This document shows positions 29,415 to 37,310 of a DNA stretch of 64,000 bases, piece by piece (position 1 is the stretch's first letter; every line of letters begins with the position of its first letter). Source of the DNA: Rhizobacter sp. OV335 (GTDB lineage Bacteria; Pseudomonadota; Gammaproteobacteria; Burkholderiales; Burkholderiaceae_C); assembly GCF_900142965.1 (NCBI RefSeq), contig NZ_FRCQ01000001.1:310001-374000 (forward strand), written 5' to 3'. Below the pieces are notes generated by a model. It saw nothing but the letters and a program-made list of their open reading frames with translations. It was not told the DNA's origin and ran no database searches. A program made the translations under genes and the position numbers.

Positions 29415-29804
29415 TCACGGCTTGGTCCAGACCTGGGCGGCCTGGTCGAAGGTCCAGGTCTGCGTCTGCTCGACCGTGGTCGGCCACGGCACGACCTTGA
29501 TCTCGTCGTCGCGCAGGATCCACACGTCCTTGATCAGCCCGGTGAACTCGGTGGTGTAGTGCACGACCAGCTTGCTGCCGACCAGCGGGCCGGTCAGCAC
29601 CAGCAGGTTGTTCTGGCCGCGGATGCGCACGCCCGGGGCGAGCTGCGCCGGCTTGCCGTTCAGCGTGACCTGCGGCGGGTTGTCGAAGGCGATCACGCCA
29701 CGCAACGCGTTCTGCGGGAACGGGCGCTGCGCCTGGGCGGCGGCGGGGAGGGTGGCGCAGGCGAAGGCGAGGGCTGCGGTTGCAGCGATCACACAGCGGT
29801 ACAT
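29415..29804 (-). CDS. Hypothetical periplasmic protein
   Basis: Unnamed protein of 129 residues with a Sec signal peptide ([20 protein letters not shown], cleavage after AAAQA near residue 25). The mature part repeats short strand-forming segments ([28 protein letters not shown]) and ends with several tryptophans and threonines. It lies seven bases upstream of miaB in the same direction. Similar small exported proteins occur beside miaB in Burkholderiales to my recollection, but no function is known to me. Confidence 0.75.
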   Translation of the reverse strand: MYRCVIAATAALAFACATLPAAAQAQRPFPQNALRGVIAFDNPPQVTLNGKPAQLAPGVRIRGQNNLLVLTGPLVGSKLVVHYTTEFTGLIKDVWILRDDEIKVVPWPTTVEQTQTWTFDQAAQVWTKP

Positions 29805-29894
29805 GGTGTTGATCCAGTGGCTGTCGGTCAGACGGAAGGTCGATTCTAGGTCAGCCCCTCGGGCCGACCCCGCGCAGGCCCCACACTTGCGACC

Positions 29895-30638
29895 ATGATC
29901 GAACCCCTGCTGCTGACCACCGCCCGCGTCTCCACCTTCGACGGCGCCCTCCCGCTGACCGGTGCGAGCGGTTTCTTCTTCGAGCGCGACGGGCGGCTCT
30001 TCCTCGTCACCAGCCGCCACGTGCTGATCGACGCACCGAGCAAGCATTACCCGAGCCGCGTCGAGATCGAGCTGCACACCGATGCGGTCAACCTGACGCG
30101 CTCGATCGGGCTGTCGATGCTGCTGTACCGCGACGGCAAGAGCGTCTGGCGCCAGGGGCGCGACGCCGGCGGCGAGATCGACGTCGCGGTGCTCGAGATC
30201 GAGCGCGCCGCGCTGCCGGCCGGCGTGGCGATGGTGCCGTTCACGCCCGACCACCTGCAGCATTCCCTCGACGAGGTGGAGGTCGGCAGCTCGCTGCTGG
30301 TGGTGGGCTTCCCGCTCGGCTTCCACGACGTGGTGCACCACCTGCCGGTGGTGCGGCAGGCGGCGATCGCGTCGTCGTTCGGCGTGCGCTTCCAGGGCCA
30401 GGGCTACTTCCTGACCGATGCGCGCACCCACCGCGGCACCAGCGGCGCGCCGGTCGTGATGCGCCACGCACAAGGCGATGCGCTGCCGTGGAAGCTGCTC
30501 GGGATCCACTCGTCGCGCATGGACATGGGCGGACGCGACCTGGAGAGCGATGAATCGCTGGGGCTGAACTGCGCGTGGTACGCCGACATCCTGATGACGC
30601 TGACCGACGACGAGGCGGCCGTCGCCCCGCTGCCGTGA
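29895..30638 (+). CDS. Trypsin-like serine protease domain protein, apparently cytosolic
   Basis: Protein of 247 residues with a chymotrypsin-fold catalytic triad. His42 is in VTSRHVL, Asp96 in GEIDVAVLEI, and Ser183 in HRGTSGAPVV (GTSGAP, the GxSG motif). It has no signal peptide and no membrane segment, unlike DegP-type relatives, so it would act in the cytoplasm unless exported another way. No PDZ domain is present. It stands alone between the exported hypothetical gene (divergent) and a small unknown gene. Substrate unknown. Confidence 0.8.
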   Translation: MIEPLLLTTARVSTFDGALPLTGASGFFFERDGRLFLVTSRHVLIDAPSKHYPSRVEIELHTDAVNLTRSIGLSMLLYRDGKSVWRQGRDAGGEIDVAVLEIERAALPAGVAMVPFTPDHLQHSLDEVEVGSSLLVVGFPLGFHDVVHHLPVVRQAAIASSFGVRFQGQGYFLTDARTHRGTSGAPVVMRHAQGDALPWKLLGIHSSRMDMGGRDLESDESLGLNCAWYADILMTLTDDEAAVAPLP

Positions 30639-30741
30639 ACCGCTTCCGGCGGGGAAATCTCCTTGAAATCGTCACAGGTATGTCGGATCGGGGTGGTACT
30701 GTCGGAGTGTTCGCCGTTCAAAGTCGTTCCCGAAAGGCCTC

Positions 30742-31011
30742 ATGAGCATGACCCGTTCCGCGCCTCGCCGACCCTCGACCGAAGCGCCCGCCCGCCCTCC
30801 CGTGACCGCCGCGGCACTCAAACGACAGGCGCTGCGCAATGCCTTGCTCGGCACGGTGGAGTTGCTGCAGCACCGGCAGGCTGAACAGATCAATGCAAAG
30901 CTGATCGACGACTACGTGGCGCTCGATTGGTTCGAGTGGCGCGGTGGCGCGCTGCAGATCACGCTGACGGGCCAGAACATCTGCAAGCAGATCCGCAGCG
31001 GCCTCATCTGA
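30742..31011 (+). CDS. Hypothetical protein
   Basis: Unnamed protein of 89 residues, rich in proline, arginine and alanine up to residue 30. The rest is more structured, with DWFEWRGGALQITLTGQNICKQI at the C-terminal side. No signal peptide or membrane segment. The C-terminal half recalls a small winged-helix or antitoxin-like fold only in outline. It precedes the cold-shock gene by 231 bases, in the same direction. Confidence 0.65.
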   Translation: MSMTRSAPRRPSTEAPARPPVTAAALKRQALRNALLGTVELLQHRQAEQINAKLIDDYVALDWFEWRGGALQITLTGQNICKQIRSGLI

Positions 31012-31242
31012 AAGCCCGATCCGGCACCTCGCATGCATAGCCCAACAGGGCTTTGCGCGCAGGCCGCGGGTGGGCGCAGGGTAAAATATGCACGGTAGGC
31101 ATGCATAAGACCGTCTTTCAGCAAGTCCTCATCCCTGTTCCCGGATCTGTTCCGGGGATGCCGGTTGACAGTCCCATCGTTGATTTTCTTGGCGTCTCTG
31201 CACTGCGCGGCATGTGCTGCGCATGACTCGAAAGGAAACAAC

Positions 31243-31461
31243 ATGACGACGACTCAAACGCAAACCGGCACCGTGAAGTGGTTCGACGAAGGCAAGGGCT
31301 TCGGCTTCATCACGCCGGACGGCGGCGGCAAGGACCTGTTCGCCCACTTCAGCCAGATCCAGGGCGGCGGCTTCAAGAGCCTGGCTGAAAGCCAGCGCGT
31401 TCAATTCGAAGTGACGCAGGGCCAGAAGGGCCCGCAAGCTTCGAACATCGTCCCGGCCTGA
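31243..31461 (+). CDS. Cold-shock domain protein (CspA family)
   Basis: Single-stranded nucleic-acid-binding protein of 72 residues. It has the RNA-binding motifs RNP1 KGFGFIT and RNP2 DLFAHF. The start is chosen at the ATG preceded by AAAGGAAACAAC. The 231-base gap upstream suggests a long 5' leader, as in cold-inducible csp genes. A terminator follows at 31501-31528. The leader contains two copies of GCATGCATA (31031 and 31099). Confidence 0.95.
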   Translation: MTTTQTQTGTVKWFDEGKGFGFITPDGGGKDLFAHFSQIQGGGFKSLAESQRVQFEVTQGQKGPQASNIVPA

Positions 31462-31500
31462 CCGGAACGCAGGGACCCGGCACTCGCAGGGTCTCTCAAG

Positions 31501-31528
31501 AAAACCGCGGCCTTGGTCGCGGTTTTTT
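31501..31528 (+). terminator. Rho-independent terminator after the cold-shock gene
   Basis: AAAACCGCG pairs with CGCGGTTTT over nine base pairs (loop GCCTTGGT), followed by further T residues up to 31528. It ends 17 bases before the next gene start, so that gene would be expressed mainly by read-through or its own weak promoter. Confidence 0.88.
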
Positions 31529-31545
31529 CATTGGAGGCGCGCAAC

Positions 31546-31791
31546 ATGAAGAACCTGCAGGAAGCCACCGAGCGCATCTGCGACCTGAAGGGCTCGCTGG
31601 TGGCGATGGACGCGCTGATGGCGGCGCTGATCCGCGTGCTGCCCGCCGGGCAGCGTGCCGAATTGCGCACGGCCTTCGAGGACAACGCCGAGGTCGCGCG
31701 CACCGTGATGCTGCATGCGTCGATCTCCGAGCTGTCGATCGCCGCGTTCGAGCGCGACGTCGAGCGCACCACCACGCTGATCGGGTCGTAG
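31546..31791 (+). CDS. Hypothetical protein downstream of csp
   Basis: Unnamed protein of 81 residues, largely alpha-helical by composition, with the segment MDALMAALIRVLPAGQRAEL. It has no cysteines, signal or membrane segment. The ATG at 31546 has GGAGG ten bases upstream. It lies just behind the csp terminator in the same direction. The family is unknown to me; association with cold-shock genes may be only positional. Confidence 0.75.
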   Translation: MKNLQEATERICDLKGSLVAMDALMAALIRVLPAGQRAELRTAFEDNAEVARTVMLHASISELSIAAFERDVERTTTLIGS

Positions 31792-31818
31792 GCGCGCTCC
31801 TCTTGCCTTCTTGCCCTC

Positions 31819-32073
31819 TCAGGCCTTCAGGTCGTGCTCGCGCAGCATCACCGGCTCCAGCGAGCCGGCGGCGAAGCGGCGACGCACCGCCGCGTCGATT
31901 TCGCCGCGGTGGGCGTTGTAGGTGGCCACCGCGTCGGCGCCCCCCATGGCCGCGCGGTAGCGGTAGTGCAGCGCACGCATGCTGATGCTGGCCCCGATCG
32001 ACGCGCCGTCGTCGAGCAGCACCCAGAAGCGCACGTCGCCCGAGGCGTCGTGGAGGAAGGGCGTGGGCAGCAT
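31819..32073 (-). CDS. Hypothetical protein, possibly DUF1488-like
   Basis: Unnamed protein of 84 residues. It starts MLPTPFLHDASGDVRFWVLLDDG; the pattern of a short strand pair followed by helices with ALHYRYRA and YNAHRGEIDAAVRRRF resembles DUF1488 proteins in size and layout, but I am not sure. The ATG at 32073 has GAGGTG seven bases upstream. It is convergent with the 31546 gene and divergent from a small gene at 32315. Confidence 0.65.
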   Translation of the reverse strand: MLPTPFLHDASGDVRFWVLLDDGASIGASISMRALHYRYRAAMGGADAVATYNAHRGEIDAAVRRRFAAGSLEPVMLREHDLKA

Positions 32074-32314
32074 GGCAGGCACCTCGGAGAGGCAGGGCAA
32101 AGGAGCCCGATCGTATACCTGTCGCGCCGTCCGACACGCCGGCTGACACGGCGCGGCAGTCTGGAACCAGGACGGTCGGCGATGTGACGGATTTCGCACC
32201 GCGTGACCTGCCGCGTCAGGCCCGATGCCCGGTGCCGCGCGAACCGCGCCCCTGGTCCGCAACTTGCCATTCAAAGCCTGTCGCCGCCCCGTGCGGCCCC
32301 GCGAAAGGCATCCG

Positions 32315-32509
32315 ATGTCAGCACCCGAATCGTCGACCGCAGAAGTGGCCAAGTTGCTGCACCGCCTGTGGATGCGCGTGAGCCGCGGCGACACCGGCTA
32401 TGGCGACGACATGCAGGACACGGTGGTCGATCCCGACCGCGAGTTCGGCTTCGCCGACACCGAGGTCGAAGACCGCTTCCGCTTCGGTCCGACCTACGGC
32501 CTGAACTGA
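32315..32509 (+). CDS. Small acidic hypothetical protein
   Basis: Unnamed protein of 64 residues, strongly acidic in its second half (DPDREFGFADTEVEDRF). No signal peptide or membrane segment. AAAGG precedes the ATG at the right distance, which supports this start over an in-frame ATG 30 codons upstream. It lies convergent with the SDR gene, ten bases apart. Function unknown. Confidence 0.65.
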   Translation: MSAPESSTAEVAKLLHRLWMRVSRGDTGYGDDMQDTVVDPDREFGFADTEVEDRFRFGPTYGLN

Positions 32510-32519
32510 CGCCACCGGA

Positions 32520-33299
32520 TCAGGACCAGCCCGCGTCGACGACGAAGCTCTGCGCGGTGCACATCTTCGAATCGTCGGCGGCCAGGAACAGCGCCATCGT
32601 CGCGATGTCTTCCGACTGAAGCCGCCCCGGCAGGCACTGGTTCGCGTCGAGGTCCTTCTCGGATTCGGGCGTGACCCACAGGCGCAGCTGCTTATCCGTC
32701 ATCACCCAGCCCGGCACCAGCGCATTGACGCGGATGTTGCGCTTGCCCAGGTCCTTGGCGAGCGAGCGGGTCAGGCCGTGGATGGCCGCCTTGGTCGTCG
32801 CATACGCCGGGTAGCCAGCGCCCTTGATCATCCAGCTGATCGAACCGAGGTTGATGATCGAGCCGCCGCCCAGGCCGACCATGTCGTCGACCACCGCCTG
32901 CGCCGCGAAGAACTGGTGGCGCAGGTTGACGTTCATGCACTGGTCCCAGAACTCCGGCGTCACCTCCTCGACCTGGTGGCGCTGGTCGTTGGCCGCGTTG
33001 TTGACCAGCGCGCCGATCGGACCGAACGCGCTGCGCGTCTGCGCGATGGCCGCCTGCAGCGCCGCGATGTCGGTCACGTCGCAGGGGATGAACAGCGGCG
33101 TCGGTGCGCCATGCGGGTTCGGCTGGGCGGCAATCCCGGCCAGCAGCGCATCGGCCGCCTCGCGGTTGCGGCCGACGAAGCCGACCTTCGCGCCCTGCGC
33201 ATGGAAGTGCTCGACGAAGGCGGTGCCGATGCCGGTGGTGCCGCCGCTGATGAAGACGGTGCGGCCTTCGAGGCTCGGGTAGTGGGCGAAACGATTCAT
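32520..33299 (-). CDS. Short-chain dehydrogenase/reductase, probable sugar dehydrogenase
   Basis: NAD(P)-dependent classical SDR of 259 residues. The cofactor motif is SGGTTGIGTAF, near residues 18-28, NNAANDQRH replaces the usual NNAG segment, and the catalytic tyrosine-lysine pair is YATTK after a serine in LGSISW. It shares direction and spacing with dgoK and dgoA, so it may oxidise the sugar that feeds this pathway (for example galactose or arabinose to the lactone). That role is inferred from context. Confidence 0.85.
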   Translation of the reverse strand: MNRFAHYPSLEGRTVFISGGTTGIGTAFVEHFHAQGAKVGFVGRNREAADALLAGIAAQPNPHGAPTPLFIPCDVTDIAALQAAIAQTRSAFGPIGALVNNAANDQRHQVEEVTPEFWDQCMNVNLRHQFFAAQAVVDDMVGLGGGSIINLGSISWMIKGAGYPAYATTKAAIHGLTRSLAKDLGKRNIRVNALVPGWVMTDKQLRLWVTPESEKDLDANQCLPGRLQSEDIATMALFLAADDSKMCTAQSFVVDAGWS

Positions 33300-33317
33300 T
33301 GGAGGGGCTCCTGGGGT

Positions 33318-34217
33318 TCAGCCGACCAGCCCGCGCGCGCGGGCCAGCCGGTGCAGTCCGCGCGCGGTCAGCGCCTCGGCATGGGCGATCGCCTGCAGGC
33401 CGCGGGCCGCCAGCGCACGCTCGTAGCGGCGGGTCAGCGCGGCGCTGCCGATCAGGTGCACCGTGCCGGTCGCCGGCGCGAGCCCGTTCAGCTCGTGGCC
33501 GACCAGCAGGCCGGACAGGTACGACGGTGCCGCCGCGCCGCTCAGCTCGCCGAACAGGCCGAGCGTGCGCACGCTGAAGAGCTGGTTCGGCAGGCCGCCG
33601 CTGCCGCGGCTGGTCTGCAGCCCGCGCGCGAACGCGGCCTCGTCGTCGCCGGCGTCCTTGTCCATCAGCGCGCCGAGCAGGCTGTGCTGCGTCAGCAGCG
33701 CATACAGCTCGCCGGTCATCGCGGTGTGGATGCGCGTGATGCGGCCGTGCTCGACGCTGATCCACTTGCTGTGCGTGCCGGGCAGGCACAGCGTGTGCGG
33801 GCCGGCGCCGGGCAGGTCGTCGAGCAGGCCCAGCACCTGGGTCTCTTCGCCGCGCATCACCTCGGGCGTGCCGATGTTCTGCAGGTCGACCGCCCGGTCG
33901 CTCATGCCGGGCGCGATGAAGAGCTGACGGCCTGGCAGCGCAGGCGCCTCGAACGCCAGCATGCCGGCGGCGATCGCATCGGCCCCGGCCGGGCAGGCGA
34001 CGTAGGGCACCTCGCGCCAGCCGTTGCGGCTGCCGATCATGCCGGCCATCACGATGTGCGCGTCGCTCCAGCCGTCGATCTGCTCGGCCAGCACGGCCTC
34101 GAAACGGCCCTGGCAGGCCAGCAGCGCGGCCGGGGTGCTGCGCTGTGCCAGCACCTTGCCGGCGGCGTCGAGGCGGTAGGCGCGCAGGCTGCTCGTGCCC
34201 CAGTCGATGGCGATCAT
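33318..34217 (-). CDS. dgoK: 2-dehydro-3-deoxygalactonokinase
   Basis: Kinase of 299 residues that phosphorylates 2-keto-3-deoxygalactonate in the De Ley-Doudoroff route. The N-terminal IAIDWGTSSLRAYRL and the internal MAGMIGSRNGW, CPAGAD and LPGTHSKWI are DgoK signatures. The start at 34217 is chosen because it begins MIAIDWGTSS and has GGAGA upstream. It lies between the SDR and the aldolase. No DgoD-like dehydratase is seen here. Confidence 0.92.
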   Translation of the reverse strand: MIAIDWGTSSLRAYRLDAAGKVLAQRSTPAALLACQGRFEAVLAEQIDGWSDAHIVMAGMIGSRNGWREVPYVACPAGADAIAAGMLAFEAPALPGRQLFIAPGMSDRAVDLQNIGTPEVMRGEETQVLGLLDDLPGAGPHTLCLPGTHSKWISVEHGRITRIHTAMTGELYALLTQHSLLGALMDKDAGDDEAAFARGLQTSRGSGGLPNQLFSVRTLGLFGELSGAAAPSYLSGLLVGHELNGLAPATGTVHLIGSAALTRRYERALAARGLQAIAHAEALTARGLHRLARARGLVG

Positions 34218-34269
34218 CTTGTCGGTGTCTCCGTGATGCGGTGCGCCCCGGTGGAGCGCCCGGTGTTCT

Positions 34270-34887
34270 TCAGCCGCGGGCGGCTTGCAGTGCGGCAACG
34301 AAGGCGCGCGCCATCTCGCTGGTGCGCGACACGTCCTGTCCCGGCTTGTAGAGGTCGCTGCCGAGCCCGGCGCCGATGCAGCCTGCCGCCAAGTACTCGC
34401 CCAGGTTGGCCGGCGTGACGCCGCCCACCGCGAACAGCGGCACGCCGGCCGGCAGCACCGCCTTCAGCGCCTTCACATGGCCGGTGCCGTAGGTGGTGGC
34501 CGGGAACAGCTTCAGCGCCTGCGCGCCGGCATCCAGCGCATCGAAGGCCTCGCTGGCGGTCGCGAAGCCGGCCGCCACCTGCAGGCCGCGCTGCACCGCG
34601 TACGCGATCAACGAAGGCCGGGTGTTCGGCGTCACGACCAGCTTCGCGCCGACCTCGACCAGCGCATCGACATCGGCCGGCTTCAGCACCGTGCCGCCGC
34701 CGATCAGCGCGCGGCTGCCGAAGCGCTGCACGATGTCGGCCACGCTCTTCTGCCATTGCGGCGAGTTGAGCGGGACTTCGATCGCATCGAAGCCGGCGTC
34801 GATCAGGGCCTGCGCATGGGGCAGGGCTTCTTCGGGGCGGATGCCGCGCAGGATCGCGATCAGCGGCAGGGAGGTCGGCCAGGTCAT
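34270..34887 (-). CDS. dgoA: 2-dehydro-3-deoxy-6-phosphogalactonate aldolase
   Basis: Class I aldolase of 205 residues that splits the DgoK product into pyruvate and glyceraldehyde 3-phosphate. The KDPG/KDPGal family motifs are present: IAILRGIRPEEA, GGGTVL, TPN and the Schiff-base lysine in ALKLFPATTYG. Start at MTWPTSLPLIA, matching the family. It precedes dgoK in the same direction by 52 bases. The LFPATTYG version, rather than LFPAE, favours the galactonate type. Confidence 0.9.
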   Translation of the reverse strand: MTWPTSLPLIAILRGIRPEEALPHAQALIDAGFDAIEVPLNSPQWQKSVADIVQRFGSRALIGGGTVLKPADVDALVEVGAKLVVTPNTRPSLIAYAVQRGLQVAAGFATASEAFDALDAGAQALKLFPATTYGTGHVKALKAVLPAGVPLFAVGGVTPANLGEYLAAGCIGAGLGSDLYKPGQDVSRTSEMARAFVAALQAARG

Positions 34888-34977
34888 GGGCAACAGCGTA
34901 GCGAGCGCCTGCGGTCGGCACAAATGAAATTTTGGGCCGCCGCCATAGCAAAACCGGGGGCGCTCGCCCTCGCCCTC

Positions 34978-36264
34978 TCAGCCCGGCAGCTCGCGCGCCC
35001 GCTGCAGCAGCAGCTCGCGTTCGCGCTCGTTGCGCGTCATCTCGGCGGCGCGCTCGAAGGCCTCGCGCGCCTCGCCATGGCGGCCCAGTCGCGCCAGCAG
35101 GTCGGCGCGCACGCTCGGCAGCCAGTGGTAGTTCGCGAGCGCCGGCTCCGATTCGAGTTCGTCGACCAGCGCCAGCCCCGCGGCCGGCCCGAACGCCATG
35201 CCGACGGCGACCGCGCGGTTCAGCGCCACCACCGGCGACGGTGCCACCTGCTCGAGCGCGTCGTACAGCGCGACGATCAGCCCCCAGTCGGTCTCGCCGG
35301 CGCTGCGTGCCCGCGCATGGCAGGCCGCGAGCGCCGCCTGCAGCGCGTACGGCCCGCGCGCGCCGCCCAGCGCCTCCGACTGCGCGAGCGCCGCGAGGCC
35401 GCGCGCGATCATCTGCCCATCCCAGCGGCTGCGGTCCTGCTCCATCAGCAGCACCGCGCGGCCCTGCGCATCGGTGCGCGCCGGCGTGCGCGAGGCCTGG
35501 ATCTCCATCAGCGCGAGCAGCCCGTGCACCTCGCTCTCGCCCGGCACCAGGCCGGCCAGCACGCGGCCGAGCCGCAGCGCCTCGTCGCACAGGGCTGGGC
35601 GCATCCAGTCGTCGCCGACGGTCGCCGAATAGCCTTCGTTGAACACCAGGTAGATCACCTCCAGCACCGATGCGAGCCGCGCCGCGCGCTCGGCCGCCTG
35701 CGGCACTTCGAACGGCACGCGGGCCGCGCTCAGCGTGCGCTTGGCGCGCACGATGCGTTGCGCGATCGTCGGCTCAGGCACCAGGAAGGCGCGCGCGATC
35801 TCGTCGGTGGTGAGGCCGCCCAGCAGCCGCAGCGTCAGCGCGACGCGTGCATCGGTCGACAGCACCGGGTGGCAGGCGGTGAAGATCAGGCGCAGCAGGT
35901 CGTCGCCGATGTCGTCCTCGCGCGCGGCATCGAGCCCGTCGACGAAATCCGGCACCACGTGCGCCTGCATCGCGTCCAGCTCGTGGCCGAGTTCCTCGTG
36001 CTTGCGGGCGTGCAGCGCATCCTGCCGCAGCCGGTCGAGTGCGCGGTGCTTGGCGGTGGTCATCAGCCAGGCCGCCGGGTTGTCGGGCAGCACGCCGTCG
36101 CTCCAGTGCTCCAGCGCGGCGAGCAGCGCGTCTTGCGCGAGTTCCTCGGCCAGGCCGACGTCGCGCACGATGCGCGCGACGTGGGCGATGACCTTGGCGG
36201 CCTCGGCGCGCCAGACGGCTTCGATCGCACGGTGTATCTCTGGCGATGTCTTTGTGGATGCCAC
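34978..36264 (-). CDS. ECF-type RNA polymerase sigma factor with long C-terminal extension
   Basis: Sigma-70 family protein of 428 residues. Region 2 lies at about residues 12-80 (AEELAQDALLAALEHW, NPAAWLMTTAKHRALD) and region 4 at about residues 125-180 (RLLGGLTTDEIARAFLVPEPTIAQRI). The remaining 240 residues are the helical, TPR-like domain of the ECF42 group. That group is usually encoded beside DGPF/YciI proteins, as here. No anti-sigma factor is seen. The extension probably controls activity in its place. Confidence 0.9.
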   Translation of the reverse strand: MASTKTSPEIHRAIEAVWRAEAAKVIAHVARIVRDVGLAEELAQDALLAALEHWSDGVLPDNPAAWLMTTAKHRALDRLRQDALHARKHEELGHELDAMQAHVVPDFVDGLDAAREDDIGDDLLRLIFTACHPVLSTDARVALTLRLLGGLTTDEIARAFLVPEPTIAQRIVRAKRTLSAARVPFEVPQAAERAARLASVLEVIYLVFNEGYSATVGDDWMRPALCDEALRLGRVLAGLVPGESEVHGLLALMEIQASRTPARTDAQGRAVLLMEQDRSRWDGQMIARGLAALAQSEALGGARGPYALQAALAACHARARSAGETDWGLIVALYDALEQVAPSPVVALNRAVAVGMAFGPAAGLALVDELESEPALANYHWLPSVRADLLARLGRHGEAREAFERAAEMTRNERERELLLQRARELPG

Positions 36265-36272
36265 CAGAATCC

Positions 36273-36803
36273 TCAGGTGTTCTTCTCGGCCAGCGTCTTC
36301 AGGTTCGCAAGCCCGGCCTCGAAGTCGGTGCCGACCATGCGGTCGACGTTGATGAAGACGTGCATCACCTTGCCCAGGTACGGCACCGGGCCGTGCATCG
36401 CCCAGGTCACGCGCGTGCCGCCTTGTTCAGGCTGCAGCGTGAACTCGGCCTGGTTGTGCGCCTCGAACGGCTTCACGAAATCGAGTGCCATCGTGACCTT
36501 CGACGCCGGCACGGTCTCGAGGATCGCCAGGCTGCCGGTGCCGACCTCGTTGCTCTCCCAGCCGTAGCTGGCACCGCGGCCGACCGTGGTCGCGCCGTAG
36601 CTGCCCTTGATGGCAGGGTCCTTGCGCTCGTACGGGTTCCAGGTGTTGAAGCTGTGCAAGTCGTTGATCATCGCGTGCAGCCGCTCCGGCGGCGCCTGGA
36701 TGCGCAGGCTGCGCTCGACGCGGAAGGTGTCGGGCTTGGTGGCGGCGTAGGCCAGCAGCACCGCGAGCGCGGCGGCAATGACGAGCAGGGTGGACTTCAG
36801 CAT
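36273..36803 (-). CDS. SRPBCC family protein with N-terminal membrane anchor
   Basis: Polyketide-cyclase-like (START/SRPBCC) protein of 176 residues. One hydrophobic segment at residues 5-22 (TLLVIAAALAVLLAYAA) would anchor or export it. The fold shows VERSLRIQAPPERLHAMIND at the start and a long amphipathic last helix. It lies nine bases upstream of the sigma-factor gene in the same direction. It likely binds a hydrophobic ligand; the ligand is unknown. Confidence 0.85.
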   Translation of the reverse strand: MLKSTLLVIAAALAVLLAYAATKPDTFRVERSLRIQAPPERLHAMINDLHSFNTWNPYERKDPAIKGSYGATTVGRGASYGWESNEVGTGSLAILETVPASKVTMALDFVKPFEAHNQAEFTLQPEQGGTRVTWAMHGPVPYLGKVMHVFINVDRMVGTDFEAGLANLKTLAEKNT

Positions 36804-36931
36804 GATCGGCTCCTGGGTGTGACGGGCGGAGCGAACGGTCCGCGCCTGTTCACACGACGGGCGATCACGTGCCGGATCGACACCGCTGCCAGTGCCTCAG
36901 GGATTACCCGGGTGCTGCGCCGCCATCGGCT

Positions 36932-37285
36932 TCACGCGAAGCAGGGGCCCAGCTCGCGGACTTCGATCGTGCACCACTCGGCGGCCGGGCAGTCGGCGGC
37001 GATGGCCACCGCCTCGTCGCGCGTCTTCACGTCGAGCAGGAAGAAGCCGCCGATCATTTCCTTGGCCTCGGCGAACGGGCCGTCGACCAGGCGCTTCTCG
37101 CCGGCGCGCTTCTGCACGCGCACCGCGCGGTCCTGCGCGAGCAGCGATTCGGCACTCTTCAGCACGCCGCGGGCCTTCAGCTTCTCGGCATAGCCGAGCA
37201 TGCTGTCGTAAGCCGCCTGGCCTTCGGCGAGCGTGCGCTGGCCGCGCTGTTCGATGGGTTCGACGATGAGCATCACGTAGGACAT
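36932..37285 (-). CDS. YciI family (DGPF domain) protein
   Basis: YCII-related protein of 117 residues with the DGPF motif in LVDGPFAEAKEMIGGFFLLD. The family partners ECF42-type sigma factors, one of which is encoded two genes downstream in the same direction. The N-terminal MSYVMLIVE matches the ferredoxin-like fold. Enzyme activity is not established for the family. Confidence 0.9.
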   Translation of the reverse strand: MSYVMLIVEPIEQRGQRTLAEGQAAYDSMLGYAEKLKARGVLKSAESLLAQDRAVRVQKRAGEKRLVDGPFAEAKEMIGGFFLLDVKTRDEAVAIAADCPAAEWCTIEVRELGPCFA

Positions 37286-37310
37286 GGGGTCTCCGATCTC
37301 GAATAGGCGT

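Noticed and set aside
31082-31087. TAAAAT as the -10 of the cold-shock gene
   Set aside because: No usable -35 hexamer at 16-18 bases and no extended -10 TG; recorded as unresolved rather than as a feature.
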